Origin: Acidobacteriota bacterium
Lineage (GTDB): Bacteria > Acidobacteriota > Blastocatellia > Pyrinomonadales > Pyrinomonadaceae
Assembly (NCBI GenBank): GCA_020199975.1
Contig: JAIVJP010000132.1
Location: 1 to 5,409, forward strand
Direction: 5' to 3'
DNA length: 5,409 nt
Part shown: piece by piece, positions 1 through 5,409 of the stretch
Position numbering within the stretch: position 1 is the first letter of the stretch
Layout of the letters: each line of letters opens with the position of its first letter
Translations under genes and position numbers: made by a program
The notes under the pieces: model-generated
Seen by the model: the letters and a program-made list of their open reading frames with translations, nothing else
What the model was told of the DNA's origin: nothing
Databases searched by the model: none

Positions 1-659
1 TCGTATAGGGGCGATGGGATCGACTGCAATCCAACTAAAAAGAGCACTATGTAAAGGCCGACGTTCTTCCACGTCGCCATGATCGCGATGGCGGGCATCG
101 CAAAGCGGCGATCCGTCAGCCAACCGATTTTCGGTAAGCCGATGAACTGGAGCGACACGTTAATGATGCCCGTCTCCGCGGCATAGAGTTGCTGCCAGAG
201 AATGGTCACGACCACGCCTGAAATAACGAAGGGCAGGAAATAGCTGGCGCGGAAAAAGGCCCGCCCACGAATCTTTTGATTGAGCAACTGCGCCAGCCCG
301 AGCGCAATGACCAACTGCAATGGAATATGGATTAACAAAAAGTAAAGCGTGTTGCCGAGCGCACGCCAGACAAGCGGATCAGAGAGCAACAACCTGATGT
401 TGCCCAATCCGACCCACTTCATCGGCGTATAAATATTCCAACGGTGAAAGATCAGAACAAACGCGAAGGCGAGCGGGTAGCCGACGAATACTGCGATGTG
501 AAGAATGTAAGGAAGCACCATCAGATAGCCCACACGATCTGTCTGATCAGTGACGCTGTCCTTTGGTCGAAGAACCTTAGCAAGACCGTGCAGACGGGTT
601 CGCTGCGCTGCGACGGCCTTACTGAACGTCGAGAATCTGTTGGCTTCTCCGGGCTGCAT
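1..659 (-). CDS. ABC sugar transporter permease, MalF/UgpA type (partial, 3' end outside window)
   Basis: This is one of the two inner-membrane permease subunits of a carbohydrate importer of the MalFGK2 / UgpAEC type. The 219 complete codons visible read as a hydrophobic protein with membrane segments at about residues 45-71, 100-125, 136-158 and 188-212. Family-typical stretches are VLPYILHIAVFVGYPLAFAF in the first helix, NTLYFLLIHIPLQLVIALGLA in part in the second, and FFRASYFLPFVISGVVVTILW. The frame leaves the window at LQSIPSPLY, exactly where the cytoplasmic EAA loop that docks on the ATPase should begin. The ATG at 659-657 is chosen because no other credible start precedes the first helix; the next in-frame GTG (533) falls at the helix itself. 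This gives a 44-residue N-terminal extension and a 41-nt overlap with the binding-protein gene, suggesting co-transcription and translational coupling. Substrate cannot be read from the sequence. Family assignment is firm; the exact start is less so. Confidence 0.9.
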   Translation of the reverse strand, partial: MQPGEANRFSTFSKAVAAQRTRLHGLAKVLRPKDSVTDQTDRVGYLMVLPYILHIAVFVGYPLAFAFVLIFHRWNIYTPMKWVGLGNIRLLLSDPLVWRALGNTLYFLLIHIPLQLVIALGLAQLLNQKIRGRAFFRASYFLPFVISGVVVTILWQQLYAAETGIINVSLQFIGLPKIGWLTDRRFAMPAIAIMATWKNVGLYIVLFLVGLQSIPSPLY

Positions 660-1866
660 CGTGCACCGCCTGTTCTGGTGGTTTTAGATCGAAGACGATC
701 GAAGCCTCAACTTCCTGAGCGATAGCGTCAAAGATCTCTTTAAGCTCCGCGATCGATTCAATGCTGCGCGCGGTCGCCAGTTGCTCGGCGAATTTGACCA
801 GCTTCGGGTTGCGCTTAAAATAATCTGCGAAAGTGTGATCCTCAAGGAGTCTGGCGCGAATCGGCAACTGGCTGGTCAATTCCAACAGGCGCAGATCATG
901 ACGCTTGGAAATGATGAATTTGATGAACTCCCAGGCCTCGCGCGGGTGTTGGCATGTCTTGAAGATGACAATGCTCTTCGGGTCGGCGTAACTGACTGGC
1001 AGTCCGGTGGCATCGTCAGGACGCGGGATTGGCCCGTAGTCGTATTCGAAGTCGGCAGTACGGTAGCGCTCAAGGTGCCCGATGCTATTCGGGCCGACGA
1101 ACCTCGCCGCCACGCGACCATCGAGGAAAACATCGCCTTGAAAGGTTTGGCGCGGGGCGTAACCTCTGGCAAAACATTCGTGCAAGAAGCGGAAGATGGC
1201 GACGGAGGATTCATTATCGAACCTGACTTGACGACCTTCGAGCAATGTTTGGCCATTCGAGGCAGCCAGGTAAAGGGGTAAGTAATCGAACAGCCGCTTA
1301 TACCAGATGGGAAAGTAATCAATCGTCAGCATCCACTGGTCAATCCGAAACTCCGAATAAGTGGTGGGAAACGATGATACCCCGGCCTCGCGCAGCATCC
1401 GCGTGTTGTACAGCACCATGATCGGGTTCGACTTCCATGGCACCTGATAATAGTGTCCGTCCGAAGAGCGATACTGGTTCAAAAGTTCCGGCGTCATACG
1501 TTCGTGCAGCACATCAAAAAAATCCGCGTAGGCATCGAGTTGAACGACTCCCTGAGCATCGAGCAGGTCTTGCATCGCCCCCGGAAAAACGCTGGCATAG
1601 ATGTCTGGCGTTGTGCCACTGGCGATAGCAGCCAGGATTACTTCTTCCGTCGACTGTCCGGAGGGAACTGGTTCTACTTTGATTTGAACTTCCGTGTGCC
1701 GCGCGTTCCATTCAGCCGCCATTTGGTTAGCGAACTCAAGCTCCTGCGCATTCGTCGCGCTCCAGTAAGTAAGTGTGATCCGGCCACCCGTTTCGACACT
1801 TGGCGAGCGCGATGGGTTGCAGTTCGCTAATAAGGCGACCAGCAAAACTATGGCGAGTAATCGCAT
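619..1866 (-). CDS. ABC transporter extracellular sugar-binding lipoprotein (family 1 solute-binding protein)
   Basis: This is the 415-residue solute receptor of the importer, homologous to MalE/UgpB-type proteins that capture a sugar outside the membrane and deliver it to the permeases. The first 15 residues are a short hydrophobic signal followed by Cys16, so it is probably a lipid-anchored protein; the lipobox L13-A14-N15-C16 has an unusual Asn before the Cys. The mature start ITLTYWSATN, the segment GTTPDIYAS (84-92), YQVPWKSNPIMVLYNTRMLREAG (in part, 140-162) and the C-terminal-lobe motif PREAWEFIKFI (308-318) are typical of the family. Residues 167-180 read TTYSEF directly followed by RIDQWML. 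Homologues usually have about 15-20 residues (an aminoacyl stretch ending in a Asp-Gly-Asp-Gly type motif) between these blocks, so a short in-frame deletion is suspected. The ATG at 1866 is the only start ahead of the signal; an in-frame TAA lies at 1881-1879. No strong Shine-Dalgarno is seen. The gene lies between the ATPase and the permease genes in one orientation. Confidence 0.92.
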   Translation of the reverse strand: MRLLAIVLLVALLANCNPSRSPSVETGGRITLTYWSATNAQELEFANQMAAEWNARHTEVQIKVEPVPSGQSTEEVILAAIASGTTPDIYASVFPGAMQDLLDAQGVVQLDAYADFFDVLHERMTPELLNQYRSSDGHYYQVPWKSNPIMVLYNTRMLREAGVSSFPTTYSEFRIDQWMLTIDYFPIWYKRLFDYLPLYLAASNGQTLLEGRQVRFDNESSVAIFRFLHECFARGYAPRQTFQGDVFLDGRVAARFVGPNSIGHLERYRTADFEYDYGPIPRPDDATGLPVSYADPKSIVIFKTCQHPREAWEFIKFIISKRHDLRLLELTSQLPIRARLLEDHTFADYFKRNPKLVKFAEQLATARSIESIAELKEIFDAIAQEVEASIVFDLKPPEQAVHDAARRSQQILDVQ

Positions 1867-2052
1867 CTCAAGATCTGTTTAGAACGCCCCTCTAGCGGAT
1901 TGCGGTTAGATGTACGTGCCGCAAGAGGCTTTCAAGCATCAGGCGGGAAGTCCGGCTTCGCTGGTTGCGGCCTTGGCCGCGCTGTGTTCTCTGTGTCTTC
2001 ATGGTGGACGCCGCGTTCACATCCATTGGAGATACGTTGCAATAGTTGGCAC
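1867..2052. other. Gap between ATPase and binding-protein genes with hairpins and a repeat-like motif
   Basis: No coding potential is convincing here. Two adjacent hairpins are visible: CCGGC-TTC-GCTGG (1952-1964, one G-T pair) and GCGGCC-TT-GGCCGC (1967-1980). They have no T tract on either strand, so they are not classical terminators. They could trim or stabilise the importer mRNA between the two genes. The stretch TTCTCTGTGTCTTCATGGTG (1987-2006) resembles a degenerate repeat common between genes in several environmental phyla; that resemblance is from memory. Confidence 0.5.
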
Positions 2053-2313
2053 TCACGAGAGCGCCTCCGTTGTTGCCGGGTCGAAAAGCGTGGCACGCTC
2101 CATGTCGACGACTAGTTCGATCACTTCGTCGCTCTTCGCGCTGGTTCGTGGATTCAAGCGAACAATGATCTCATGCTGGGCGAGCGAGCAGGTGGCAAGT
2201 ACCTCGCTGCCTAAAGGCTCCAGGAAGTCCACTCGCGCTTTGATCACGTTGCCATCAACGGCACCATGGTATGACTGTCGCTCGAAAATGTTTTCGGGCC
2301 GGACACCTAGCAC
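2053..2313 (-). pseudogene. C-terminal TOBE (regulatory) fragment of the frameshifted sugar-importer ATPase
   Basis: This reading frame continues the MalK/UgpC-type protein after the frameshift. It begins LGVRPENIFERQ, the conserved start of the C-terminal regulatory region, then ARVDFLEPLGSEVLATC (TOBE core strands) and closes with ATLFDPATTEALS, the usual C-terminal pattern of the family. It ends at a TGA (2055-2053). In the intact family this domain forms the dimer contact that tunes ATPase activity. A GTG within the duplicated 7-bp unit (2313-2311) could in principle start separate translation, overlapping the upstream fragment by 59 nt, but no convincing ribosome site precedes it. I therefore read it as the detached tail of one gene spanning 3193-2053. 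A sequencing or assembly error is the main alternative, although a 7-bp duplication is not the usual homopolymer type of error. Confidence 0.85.
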
Positions 2314-3193
2314 CTAGCACCCCAAGCGGGCTGCCTGCGTGGGGACCCCGCGTTCCGCCGCTGCCGAGTTCCGTTAGCGCTGCTTTCCGTTCAGCAGGAA
2401 GCTTAACGTGAAAACCTTCGCCGGTGAGAAAGAAGTGACTATCATGCTCCACCAGCGAACAGTTGATAAGATTCATTGGTGGGCTGCCAATAAAACTCGC
2501 AACAAACTGATTGGCGGGTCGATCATAAATCTCAAGTGGTGCGCCTATCTGCTGCACGATTCCGTCTTTCAGCACAATTAACCGATCGCCCATGCTCATC
2601 GCTTCCACTTGATCATGAGTGACATAGATCATCGTTGCTTCCAGCCGCTTATGGAGCTTGATCAGCTCGGCCCGCATAGATACTCTCAGCTTGGCGTCCA
2701 GGTTACTAAGCGGTTCATCGAAGAGGAAGAGTTTCGGTTTCCGTACGATGGCGCGGCCGACAGCGACTCGCTGGCGCTGCCCCCCGGACAGCGCTTTGGG
2801 TCTTCTGTCCAGGAAAGTGTGCATATCGAGTATGTCCGCCGCCGCGCGGACGCGGCTGTCTATCTCCGACTTGGGAAGTTTGCGCATCTTCAAGCCGAAA
2901 GCCATGTTTTCGTAGACGGTCATATGCGGGTATAAAGCGTAGTTCTGGAAGACCATGGCGATGTCCCGATCCTTGGCCGGGACATTGTTAATCAGCCGGC
3001 CACCGATATGGATTTCTCCCAGCGAAACTGTCTCCAATCCAGCAATCATGCGCAGCAGGGTAGATTTCCCGCAACCTGATGGGCCCACGAGAATGACGAA
3101 CTCGCCATCCTCGATTTCAACGCTCGTGGGCGCGACGGCGCAAATGTTTCCCGGGTAGATCTTGGATACGCCCTTAAGCTGAAGGTCTGCCAC
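2255..3193 (-). CDS. ugpC: ABC importer ATPase, MalK/UgpC/MsmX type: ATP-binding part, frame broken near the C terminus
   Basis: This is the cytoplasmic ATP-hydrolysing subunit of a sugar importer. All ATPase motifs are intact: Walker A GPSGCGKST (37-45), Q-loop Gln83 in VFQNYALYPH, signature LSGGQRQRV (135-143), Walker B LFLFDEP (155-161, Glu160), D-loop SNLD (163-166) and the switch His193 in YVTHDQVEAMSMGDR. The regulatory-domain entry FIGSPPMNLI (234-243) follows. From about residue 294 the frame is wrong (GARCPARKH instead of GVRPEN) and ends at a TGA at 2257-2255, giving 312 residues where family members have about 360-380. The cause is a 7-bp tandem duplication at 2304-2317; removing one copy would restore a 377-residue protein ending at 2053. 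The start is GTG (3193-3191): an in-frame TAA at 3208-3206 excludes anything earlier, and an AAGGA about 8 nt upstream is a good ribosome site. The gene symbol denotes family only; the substrate is unknown. The product may fold as an ATPase lacking most of its TOBE domain, or be non-functional. Confidence 0.9.
   Translation of the reverse strand: MADLQLKGVSKIYPGNICAVAPTSVEIEDGEFVILVGPSGCGKSTLLRMIAGLETVSLGEIHIGGRLINNVPAKDRDIAMVFQNYALYPHMTVYENMAFGLKMRKLPKSEIDSRVRAAADILDMHTFLDRRPKALSGGQRQRVAVGRAIVRKPKLFLFDEPLSNLDAKLRVSMRAELIKLHKRLEATMIYVTHDQVEAMSMGDRLIVLKDGIVQQIGAPLEIYDRPANQFVASFIGSPPMNLINCSLVEHDSHFFLTGEGFHVKLPAERKAALTELGSGGTRGPHAGSPLGVLGARCPARKHFRATVIPWCR
2304..2321. repeat. Tandem 7-bp duplication that frameshifts the ATPase gene
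   Basis: CACCTAG occurs twice in tandem (2304-2310 and 2311-2317) and the period-7 match continues for four more bases to 2321. On the coding (minus) strand the unit is GTGCTAG. With two copies the protein reads GVLGARCPARK; with one copy it reads GVLGVRPENIF, which matches the family. A duplication of 7 is not a multiple of 3, so it explains the frame break exactly. Confidence 0.9.
2320..2349. repeat. GC-rich palindromic segment inside the ATPase C-terminal linker
   Basis: CCCCAAGC (2320-2327) can pair with GCGTGGGG (2337-2344) at 7 of 8 positions around a 9-nt loop, and GGGGACCCC (2341-2349) overlaps it as a second palindrome. On the coding strand this encodes the low-complexity stretch GTRGPHAGSPLG, placed just before the conserved GVRPEN block where homologues normally have a short linker. 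It may be a small palindromic repeat inserted in frame; the family comparison is from memory. Confidence 0.45.
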
Positions 3194-3196
3194 TTG

Positions 3197-3205
3197 TCCT
3201 TTCCT
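3197..3205 (-). promoter_or_regulatory. Ribosome binding site for the ATPase GTG start
   Basis: On the minus strand AAAGGAAAGGACAA precedes the GTG at 3193. The distal AGGA (3205-3202) lies 8 nt from the start, an ideal spacing, and the proximal AGGA (3200-3197) lies 3 nt away. With the in-frame TAA just upstream this settles the GTG start. Confidence 0.7.
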
Positions 3206-3251
3206 TTAATGACAAAGCCCGGTACTGGTGCAGTTTAACAATTGCAGGTCA

Positions 3252-3387
3252 CTCAACCACATCAGAACCGAGGAGCGACCGGATCAATATGCGGCGTCAC
3301 TCAAACCTAGTGGAATAGTGAATTCACTTTGCTTGACTCTCGCGGAGACTTACCCGGTCGCTACCGCTCCCCGGTTCTGTGGTTGAG
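3252..3387. repeat. Inverted pair of about 31-34-bp repeats (REPIN- or MITE-like)
   Basis: The arm at 3252-3282 begins CTCAACCACATCAGAACCG and the arm at 3354-3387 is its reverse complement, differing by one substitution, a 3-nt insertion (TCA) in the left arm and a 6-nt insertion (GTAGCG) in the right arm. About 71 bp lie between them, including a perfect 12-bp palindrome AGTGAATTCACT (3317-3328). No open reading frame or clear target-site duplication is present. The arrangement fits two REP-type units in inverted orientation or a small non-autonomous element. It could also form a large cruciform in the divergent promoter region. Confidence 0.8.
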
Positions 3388-3583
3388 AGGAACCAAACTG
3401 CCTCAGTATCCAAACCCGATTCTCGCGTCTAAATCAATCCGTCAGCACTTGTTCCGAAGCAGTTCGCCTACAGGAATTTGTTGTTCACAATCCAATATTT
3501 AACTATGCTTACAGCCACCAAGCCGAAGTATCGACTCTCTCGTAGTTGGAGGCTTAGATTAGTGCCAGTCAACGTAGCGGCCT

Positions 3584-3589
3584 AAGGAG
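3584..3589 (+). promoter_or_regulatory. Ribosome binding site for the trehalase
   Basis: AAGGAG lies 4 nt before the ATG at 3594 and 10 nt before an in-frame ATG at 3600. Neither spacing is ideal, so initiation could occur at either codon; the difference is two residues at the start of the signal peptide. Confidence 0.7.
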
Positions 3590-3593
3590 AAAC

Positions 3594-5267
3594 ATGAGTA
3601 TGACAGAGAAACTAAAAGCCAGAAAGCATCTCTTCTTTCTCATAACTATGCTTTTACTGATCTCTTCCTCTCTCGCCTCATCCGAAGCAGCGGCAGACAA
3701 AGCATCTGCGGAGCAGCTGCGGGCTATCCAAAAATATATCAAGCAAAGCTGGTATACCTTGACACGCTCGAGCGCGCAGCTTGCCAAGGCGGCACCGGAT
3801 CCAAAGTTCACGGCTATGACTGACGGGCGCTGGCCCGTTTATGTTTCTCGCCGGGAGAATATCAAGCTGATCGAACAGCGCCTACGCGCTCAGATGTCGG
3901 CAGAAGATTTTGCCACAATCGATATTCGGCAACTGCCCAATGAACCGAGCGAGGTGCGTGAGCACGGTCTGCTTTATTTGCCTTACCCTTATGTGGTGCC
4001 GGGTGGGCGTTTCAATGAGATGTATGGTTGGGACAGTTATTTCACCCAGGTTGGGCTGGTGCGGGATAATGAGACGGTATTGGCAAAGCACATGGTTGAT
4101 AACTTTCTTTACCAGATAGATCATTATGGGAAAATCCTAAACGCCAACCGCACTTATTACCTCTCGCGCTCACAGCCGCCGTTTTTAACTCAGATGATCC
4201 TAAACGTTTACCGCAAGCAGCGAAATGTTTCCTGGCTGCGAGCAACTGTCCCGGCCATCGAGAAATACTATCGTTTCTGGATCGAAGAACCACACCTCAC
4301 AAAGCAGACCGGTCTTTCACGCTATTATGACCTGGGTGACGGTCCGGCACCGGAGGTTCTATCGGGTGAACGCGACGACAAAGGACGAGACCATTACGAT
4401 CTCGTCAAAGACTTCTACCGCACACATGATGTCAAAGACTACGATCTAAGCCAGTACTACGACAAAGGCAAGGACCGATTAACGGAGCTTTTCTACAAAG
4501 GAGACCGGTCGATGCGCGAATCTGGCTTCGATCCCTCGAATCGATTCGGGCCTTTCAACGTCGATATCATCCATTACGATCCAGTGTGCTTGAACTCGTT
4601 GCTCTATCTGATGGAGACGGATACAGCAGAGATTCTAAGAATACTTGGCCGCGCTCGCCAGGCCCGCGTCTGGACGAATAACGCTGAAGAGCGGCGTCAA
4701 AGAATCAATCGCTTGATGTGGGATGAACAGGACGGTCTTTACTACGATTACAACTTTGATAAGAAGGAGGTGCGGCGCTATCCGTTCGTGACTACCTTCT
4801 ATCCGCTCTGGGTTGGCGTTGCCGATAAGAGGCAGGCGGCCCGGATTGTAGCTAACCTTCATCTCTTCGAACGACCAGGTGGACTTCTCACCAGCACCAA
4901 CGTGACGGGTAGTCAATGGGATGCCCCTTTTGGCTGGGCGCCCACGGAGATGATCGCCATCCAGGGGTTGCGCCGCTATGGATATAACAGAGAAGCCGAT
5001 CGCATTACGGCTAATTTTCTTTCCATGATTCTGAAGGAATTCATCCAGCACAACACAATTGTGGAGAAGTATGACGTCCAGCGACGCGAATCGGAGGTCA
5101 GTGCGGGTTTAAAGTTTGGCTACAAGTCCAATGAGATTGGCTTTGGCTGGACCAATGCTGCGTTTGTCGAGCTCTATGCTCAGTTGCCTGAGAGAGAGAA
5201 GCAGAATGTGCTGAACCTTGATGGGGTAAGGTTACCACGGTCTGAAGGAAGTAGAACGTTGCGATGA
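3594..5267 (+). CDS. treA: Exported alpha,alpha-trehalase, glycoside hydrolase family 37
   Basis: This enzyme hydrolyses trehalose to two glucose molecules, most likely in the periplasm. The 557-residue protein starts with a basic n-region and a hydrophobic core (residues 13-29), with probable cleavage near SLA/SS (28/29), so it is secreted. Both family signatures are present: PGGRFNEMYGWDSYF (136-150) and QWDAPFGWAP (441-450), plus the substrate-site segment NRTYYLSRSQPPF (185-197). By comparison with the E. coli periplasmic enzyme, Asp313 in ESGFD is the predicted general acid and Glu491 in VEKYD the predicted base. The length matches the family (about 540-570). One oddity is that the glycine-rich loop usually found between VEKYD and GFGWTN is replaced by a stretch reading SAGLKFGYKSNEI (503-515). 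The gene stands alone on this strand and diverges from the importer, suggesting a shared role in trehalose or alpha-glucoside use. The start is ATG 3594, with 3600 possible. Confidence 0.95.
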   Translation: MSMTEKLKARKHLFFLITMLLLISSSLASSEAAADKASAEQLRAIQKYIKQSWYTLTRSSAQLAKAAPDPKFTAMTDGRWPVYVSRRENIKLIEQRLRAQMSAEDFATIDIRQLPNEPSEVREHGLLYLPYPYVVPGGRFNEMYGWDSYFTQVGLVRDNETVLAKHMVDNFLYQIDHYGKILNANRTYYLSRSQPPFLTQMILNVYRKQRNVSWLRATVPAIEKYYRFWIEEPHLTKQTGLSRYYDLGDGPAPEVLSGERDDKGRDHYDLVKDFYRTHDVKDYDLSQYYDKGKDRLTELFYKGDRSMRESGFDPSNRFGPFNVDIIHYDPVCLNSLLYLMETDTAEILRILGRARQARVWTNNAEERRQRINRLMWDEQDGLYYDYNFDKKEVRRYPFVTTFYPLWVGVADKRQAARIVANLHLFERPGGLLTSTNVTGSQWDAPFGWAPTEMIAIQGLRRYGYNREADRITANFLSMILKEFIQHNTIVEKYDVQRRESEVSAGLKFGYKSNEIGFGWTNAAFVELYAQLPEREKQNVLNLDGVRLPRSEGSRTLR

Positions 5268-5320
5268 AGCGACGCCATTCGAAAGTAGGTAGCGGTAAAA
5301 GTCTTGCGTCTGACTGGAAG

Positions 5321-5403
5321 CCTGCGGAGCAGGTGAAAGCATAAAGCCTCGGGCGTGAGCCCAGGACGCCGCCGGCCGACGACCCACTAGCCCGTGAACG
5401 GGC
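5321..5403. repeat. Cluster of three compact hairpins downstream of the trehalase
   Basis: Three hairpins follow each other: CCTGC-GGA-GCAGG (5321-5333), CCTCGGGC-GTGA-GCCCAGG (5347-5365, one bulged C, a GNRA-type loop) and GCCCG-TGAA-CGGGC (5390-5403). No T tract follows, so this is not a standard intrinsic terminator, although it could stop or protect the trehalase mRNA 3' end. The look is that of an interspersed palindromic repeat; it may continue beyond the window end. No gene is visible from 5268 to 5409. Confidence 0.55.
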
Positions 5404-5409
5404 CGCAGC

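Larger units (their letters stand above)
3194..3593. promoter_or_regulatory. Divergent intergenic region between the importer and trehalase genes
   Basis: These 400 bp separate two genes read outward, so both promoters must lie here. The left part carries the inverted repeat pair described separately. The right part (about 3388-3593) is unstructured. One weak sigma-70-like candidate for the trehalase is TTGTTC (3481-3486), a 17-bp spacer and TATGCT (3504-3509); the -35 half matches only TTG. No clear promoter could be picked for the importer. No riboswitch-like conserved core was recognised. Confidence 0.55.

Noticed and set aside
444..725. Plus-strand open frame of 93 codons opposite the permease start.
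   Set aside because: The minus-strand frame is plainly a permease and explains the openness of this strand.
781..1281. Plus-strand open frame of 166 codons opposite the binding-protein gene.
   Set aside because: It is the antisense of a well-supported gene, with no recognisable domain and no ribosome site that stands out.
1910..2317. Plus-strand open frame of 135 codons covering the gap and the TOBE fragment.
   Set aside because: It overlaps the antisense of the conserved TOBE coding sequence and crosses the hairpins; composition and content do not look like a protein family.
3252..3387. Insertion sequence with a transposase.
   Set aside because: Only about 136 bp with no coding frame and no clear target duplication, so at most a non-autonomous repeat.
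3481..3509. Sigma-70-like promoter for the trehalase as a separate feature.
   Set aside because: Spacing is right and the -10 half is fair, but the -35 half matches only three bases; kept as a mention in the intergenic entry.
5321..5333. Intrinsic terminator for the trehalase.
   Set aside because: The stem is short and is followed by GTGAAAGC, not a T tract.
5264..5344. A 26-codon reading frame whose ATG overlaps the trehalase stop (ATGA).
   Set aside because: The overlap suggests coupling, but the frame has no recognisable motif, its second half runs into the first hairpin repeat, and it has no independent support.

Overview
The window looks like a carbohydrate-uptake and carbohydrate-hydrolysis locus from a Gram-negative-type bacterium. 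It holds a leftward ABC sugar importer and a rightward secreted GH37 trehalase, diverging from a 400-bp intergenic region. Base composition is moderate. The binding protein carries a lipoprotein-type signal, and the spaces between genes hold several GC-rich hairpin repeats. Together this would fit an uncultured soil or hot-spring member of Acidobacteriota or a similar phylum, but that assignment is a weak inference. I see no tRNA, rRNA, CRISPR array, transposase or phage gene.

Right to left on the minus strand, the importer begins with a MalK/UgpC/MsmX-type ATPase (GTG start at 3193). Its reading frame is broken near 2304-2321 by a tandem duplication of 7 bp. As a result the nucleotide-binding domain (3193-2255) and the C-terminal TOBE region (2313-2053) lie in different frames. 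Next comes a 186-bp gap with hairpins and a repeat-like motif, then a lipoprotein substrate-binding protein (1866-619). This appears to lack a short in-frame block at residues 173/174. A MalF/UgpA-type permease overlaps it (start at 659) and runs off the left edge just where its EAA loop would begin. The second permease (MalG type) would be expected beyond position 1.

On the plus strand, 3594-5267 encodes a complete exported trehalase with both family signatures and both predicted catalytic acids. The gene is followed by a cluster of three compact hairpins (5321-5403) that runs to the window end.

The likely joint role is use of trehalose or a related alpha-glucoside: the trehalase splits the disaccharide outside the cytoplasm and the importer brings in disaccharide or another sugar. 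The substrate link rests on gene neighbourhood only. The notable points are signs of damage in two importer genes beside an intact trehalase, and an inverted pair of about 31-34-bp repeats (3252-3387) in the divergent promoter region. I found no wholly new system; the main leads are the 7-bp duplication, the inverted repeat pair and the atypical trehalase active-site lid.
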